The notes under the pieces are model-generated. The model had not been told where the DNA came from and made no database searches. It saw only the letters and a list, made by a program, of their open reading frames with translations. The position numbers and the translations under genes were made by a program. 64,000 bases of DNA from Fibrella aestuarina BUZ 2. GTDB taxonomy: Bacteria > Bacteroidota > Bacteroidia > Cytophagales > Spirosomataceae. The stretch is taken from assembly GCF_000331105.1 (NCBI RefSeq), contig NC_020054.1:3780478-3844477 (forward strand), read 5' to 3'. Shown one piece after another: positions 61,851 to 64,000 of this stretch (within the stretch, counting starts at the first letter, position 1; the number at the start of each line of letters is the position of its first letter).

Positions 61851-63476
61851 ATGTCCTTTCCCTTTTGGTCAGGAAATCAAGCCGAGCAGGATCGCCTGCA
61901 GTATGCCCTGCAGGCCGCGCAAATTGGCACATGGAATCTCGACGTTAGTCGTCAGCAGGTCTGGTGGGATGAACGCTGCCAGGAACTGTACGGCCTGCGT
62001 GGTCAGGATGTGGTCAGCTACCAGCAACTACTCGCATCGATTTATGAAGATGACCGGCCCCGCATGGAGCAGGCCATTCAGGCGGCATTGGAGCCGTCGT
62101 CGACCGGCTATTATGATGTGCAGTTTCGGACGTCGACCACCCAGACTGTCGATGGCCAACCCCGTTGGTTGCATGCGCAGGGGCGGGCCTACGTCGATGT
62201 TCGGGGCGCTGCCTATCGGCTATCGGGTGTCGTGCGCGACATTACCGCGCAGGTGCAAACCCGGCAACAACTTGAGATCAGCAAGGCCCGCTTCCGGAGC
62301 CTGGTGGCCAACTCGCCTACCGCCACCGTGCTCTTCGTAGGGCCTCAGATCGTGATTGATTCCGTCAACAAGCCGATGCTTCGGATTTGGGGGAAAGATG
62401 AGTCGGTCATGGGGCAGCCGGTTCACGAGGTCATGCCAGAGCTAGCGGGCCAGCCTTTTCTGGACCTGCTCCGCCGGGTGTATGATACGGGCGAGTCGTA
62501 CCATCAGGCGGAGACCAGAGCGCGCGTGGTAGTTGAAGGGCAATGGCAGGAATCCTGGTTCAATTTTGCCTACAACCCCGTTTATGCCCCGGATGGCAGC
62601 ATTTATGGCGTGTTGAACACGGCTACCGACGTGACCGCGCAGGTGGTAGCGCTGCGGGCCAGCGAACAGCGCTATCGGCGTTTGTCTGAAGAGTTAGAGC
62701 AGCGGGTTAACCAACGTACCCAGGAATTGAATCTGGCGAACCAGGATCTGAAACGCTCCAACGAAAACTTACAGCAGTTTGCCTACATCGCCTCGCACGA
62801 CCTACAGGAGCCCCTGCGAAAGATTCAGTCGTTCGGTGATCTGGTGCTCAGGCAAACAGCCGCCCCGCTAGACGACCAAAGCCGGTTTATGCTGCAACGG
62901 ATGGTGGAGGCAGGCAACCGCATGTCGGCGCTGGTCAACGACCTGCTCACGTTCTCGCGGGTAAAAACCCGGCAGGAAGCCTTCAAACAGGTATCCCTGC
63001 AAAAGATTATGGCGCGGGTGCTCGACACGCTGGACCTGGCCATTGAACAAACCGGAGCCAGCATTCATTTGCAGGCCCTACCGCGCGTCAACGGCGACGA
63101 AATGCAGTTGGGCCAGCTGTTTCAGAACTTGTTGAGCAACTCGCTGAAATTTGCGGCGGGCGACCGTACGCCGGTCATCAGCATCACCGTTGGCGAGCAG
63201 GAGCGAGCGACGTTGCCCCCGGATGTGGTGCCAAGTGGCCACGCCGAACGGTTTCACCGAATCGGCGTGGTTGATAACGGCATTGGCTTCGACACCAAGT
63301 ATCTGGATCGCATCTTCCAGGTCTTTCAGCGACTACACGGCAAGAATCAGTACACCGGTACGGGCATCGGGCTGGCTATCTGTCAGCGGGTCGTTGAGAA
63401 TCACGGCGGGGCCATCACGGCCCAGAGCCAACCGGGGCAAGGGTCGACATTCATCGTGTATTTGCCAGTGCCGTGA
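61851..63476 (+). CDS. PAS sensor histidine kinase
   Basis: The 541-residue soluble protein has two PAS domains (about 12-140 and 145-275, with IWGKDESVMGQPVHEVMPEL in the second), a coiled coil, HisKA with His316 (FAYIASHDLQEPLRKIQSF) and a HATPase domain (NLLSNSLKFA; DNGIGFDTKYLDRIFQVFQR; GTGIGLAICQRV). It is closely related to the C-terminal half of the protein at 54729-57599. No response regulator is adjacent. Its closeness to the BLUF gene allows a blue-light input, which is inference. Confidence 0.9.
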   Translation: MSFPFWSGNQAEQDRLQYALQAAQIGTWNLDVSRQQVWWDERCQELYGLRGQDVVSYQQLLASIYEDDRPRMEQAIQAALEPSSTGYYDVQFRTSTTQTVDGQPRWLHAQGRAYVDVRGAAYRLSGVVRDITAQVQTRQQLEISKARFRSLVANSPTATVLFVGPQIVIDSVNKPMLRIWGKDESVMGQPVHEVMPELAGQPFLDLLRRVYDTGESYHQAETRARVVVEGQWQESWFNFAYNPVYAPDGSIYGVLNTATDVTAQVVALRASEQRYRRLSEELEQRVNQRTQELNLANQDLKRSNENLQQFAYIASHDLQEPLRKIQSFGDLVLRQTAAPLDDQSRFMLQRMVEAGNRMSALVNDLLTFSRVKTRQEAFKQVSLQKIMARVLDTLDLAIEQTGASIHLQALPRVNGDEMQLGQLFQNLLSNSLKFAAGDRTPVISITVGEQERATLPPDVVPSGHAERFHRIGVVDNGIGFDTKYLDRIFQVFQRLHGKNQYTGTGIGLAICQRVVENHGGAITAQSQPGQGSTFIVYLPVP

Positions 63477-63606
63477 GCCAATCACCCAGTTAAGGGTTGG
63501 GTTGGCCGTTGGTGTAGACTTAGCCTTCAAAAGCGTACGGCCACCTGTGTGTTGGCCCCGACTATCAACATCAGCAGGAACGTTGCTTGGCTGAGCTGGC
63601 CAACAA

Positions 63607-63638
63607 AAAAGCTCCGGCACACTGTGACCGAAGCTTTT
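63607..63638. repeat. Imperfect hairpin
   Basis: AAAAGCT (63607-63613) pairs with AGCTTTT (63632-63638), with an inner CGG/CCG stem. It may be a first terminator for the kinase gene. Confidence 0.4.
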
Positions 63639-63671
63639 CGCATTACGCTTTATCCAACTATAAGGGCTACG

Positions 63672-63700
63672 AGCCACTATGTCCATTAGTGGCTTTTTTT
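63672..63700 (+). terminator. Intrinsic terminator
   Basis: The stem AGCCACT (63672-63678) pairs with AGTGGCT (63688-63694), a 9-base loop, followed by a run of seven or more T. It ends transcription from the left, about 200 bases after the kinase stop. Confidence 0.8.
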
Positions 63701-64000
63701 AATGGCTATTGTTTTGGTGCTGTGGAACGTGCCTATAACAAGGAGGCGGATGCATCTGCATCGTACGTTTGACGGGTCATGTGAACGTTGAGGCTTCTAC
63801 TACCAATGAGCTTATATACTCAAAGCAATTACAATACCAATGAGTACGAACGAGCCAATTAGGTTTAAATTACAAGTAAAAACCTATTATCATTTAGTAA
63901 ACGGTCAATTTGTCTGGATTAACGGTATTAGGCCGTGAAAAACTTACTACCTGGTGTATTGAGTATAATTATAGTAACGGAGTAGTTTATACGTTTGGAT

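Larger units (their letters stand above)
63477..64000. other. Right-edge intergenic region, AT-rich after 63700
   Basis: No convincing gene is seen. A strong terminator lies at 63672-63700. From about 63780 to the end the DNA is visibly richer in A and T than the rest. It holds one short frame (63840-63938, 32 residues: MSTNEPIRFKLQVKTYYHLV ...) that might be a small gene or a gene remnant; a larger gene could continue beyond the edge. Confidence 0.5.

Noticed and set aside
61733..61948. A 71-residue frame between the BLUF and kinase genes
   Set aside because: It overlaps the start of the PAS kinase in another frame and has no domain.

Overview
The window reads as a chromosome segment of a Cytophagales bacterium (Bacteroidota), most like the Spirosoma group. 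The signs are a SusC/SusD polysaccharide utilisation locus, promoters of the Bacteroidota type (TTG about 19 bases before TAnnTTTG) without obvious Shine-Dalgarno sequences, an xerC/rpsU pair, CWC and DUF4345 small proteins, and PAS kinases with the H-box SHDLQEPL. The DNA is G+C-rich by eye, except for a clearly AT-rich right edge. I see no CRISPR array, prophage or insertion sequence.

Left part (1-12.1 kb): a polysaccharide utilisation locus. It holds the end of a receiver/AraC regulator, a GH88 unsaturated glucuronyl hydrolase, SusC, SusD, two surface lipoproteins, an alginate-lyase-fold lyase and a heparinase II/III-type lyase. There is no sulfatase, so a non-sulfated uronic-acid polymer is the best guess. 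Three ~20-bp direct repeats upstream of susC are a candidate regulator site. Next (12.1-25.3 kb) come a RES/Xre toxin-antitoxin pair with a palindromic operator, a sortilin-like beta-propeller protein, a GNAT acetyltransferase, a subtilase followed after 4 bases by a small protein resembling its own N-terminal segment, a leftward run of uncharacterised membrane proteins, a secreted protein I suspect is wrongly called asparagine synthetase B in databases, and an orphan MacB-like permease.

Middle (25.3-44.5 kb): tRNA-Leu(CAA), a Crp-like regulator with a DUF4345 protein, a beta-helix protein, an AGMO-like hydroxylase, a GapN-like aldehyde dehydrogenase, pyrE, an SMP-30 lactonase, mrdA-rodA (cell elongation), an aminotransferase with a CWC protein, xerC, rpsU, ppx, and a divergent dinB / marR-DUF4442 pair that appears to share one palindromic operator.

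Right part (44.5-64 kb): a two-component system directly upstream of a CusCBA-like metal efflux operon, with three direct repeats at exactly 11-bp spacing in front of the operon; three sensor kinases without adjacent regulators; small hypotheticals; a Na+/H+ antiporter; and a BLUF blue-light receptor next to a PAS kinase.

Two DNA-level signals cut across the window. One is a family of palindromic intergenic elements whose arms are exact 7-base repeats, (TGnACAA)n ... (TTGTnCA)n, with four copies and one 8-base variant. The other is strong recurrence of ACGTACC/GGTACGT in several reading frames and in intergenic DNA.
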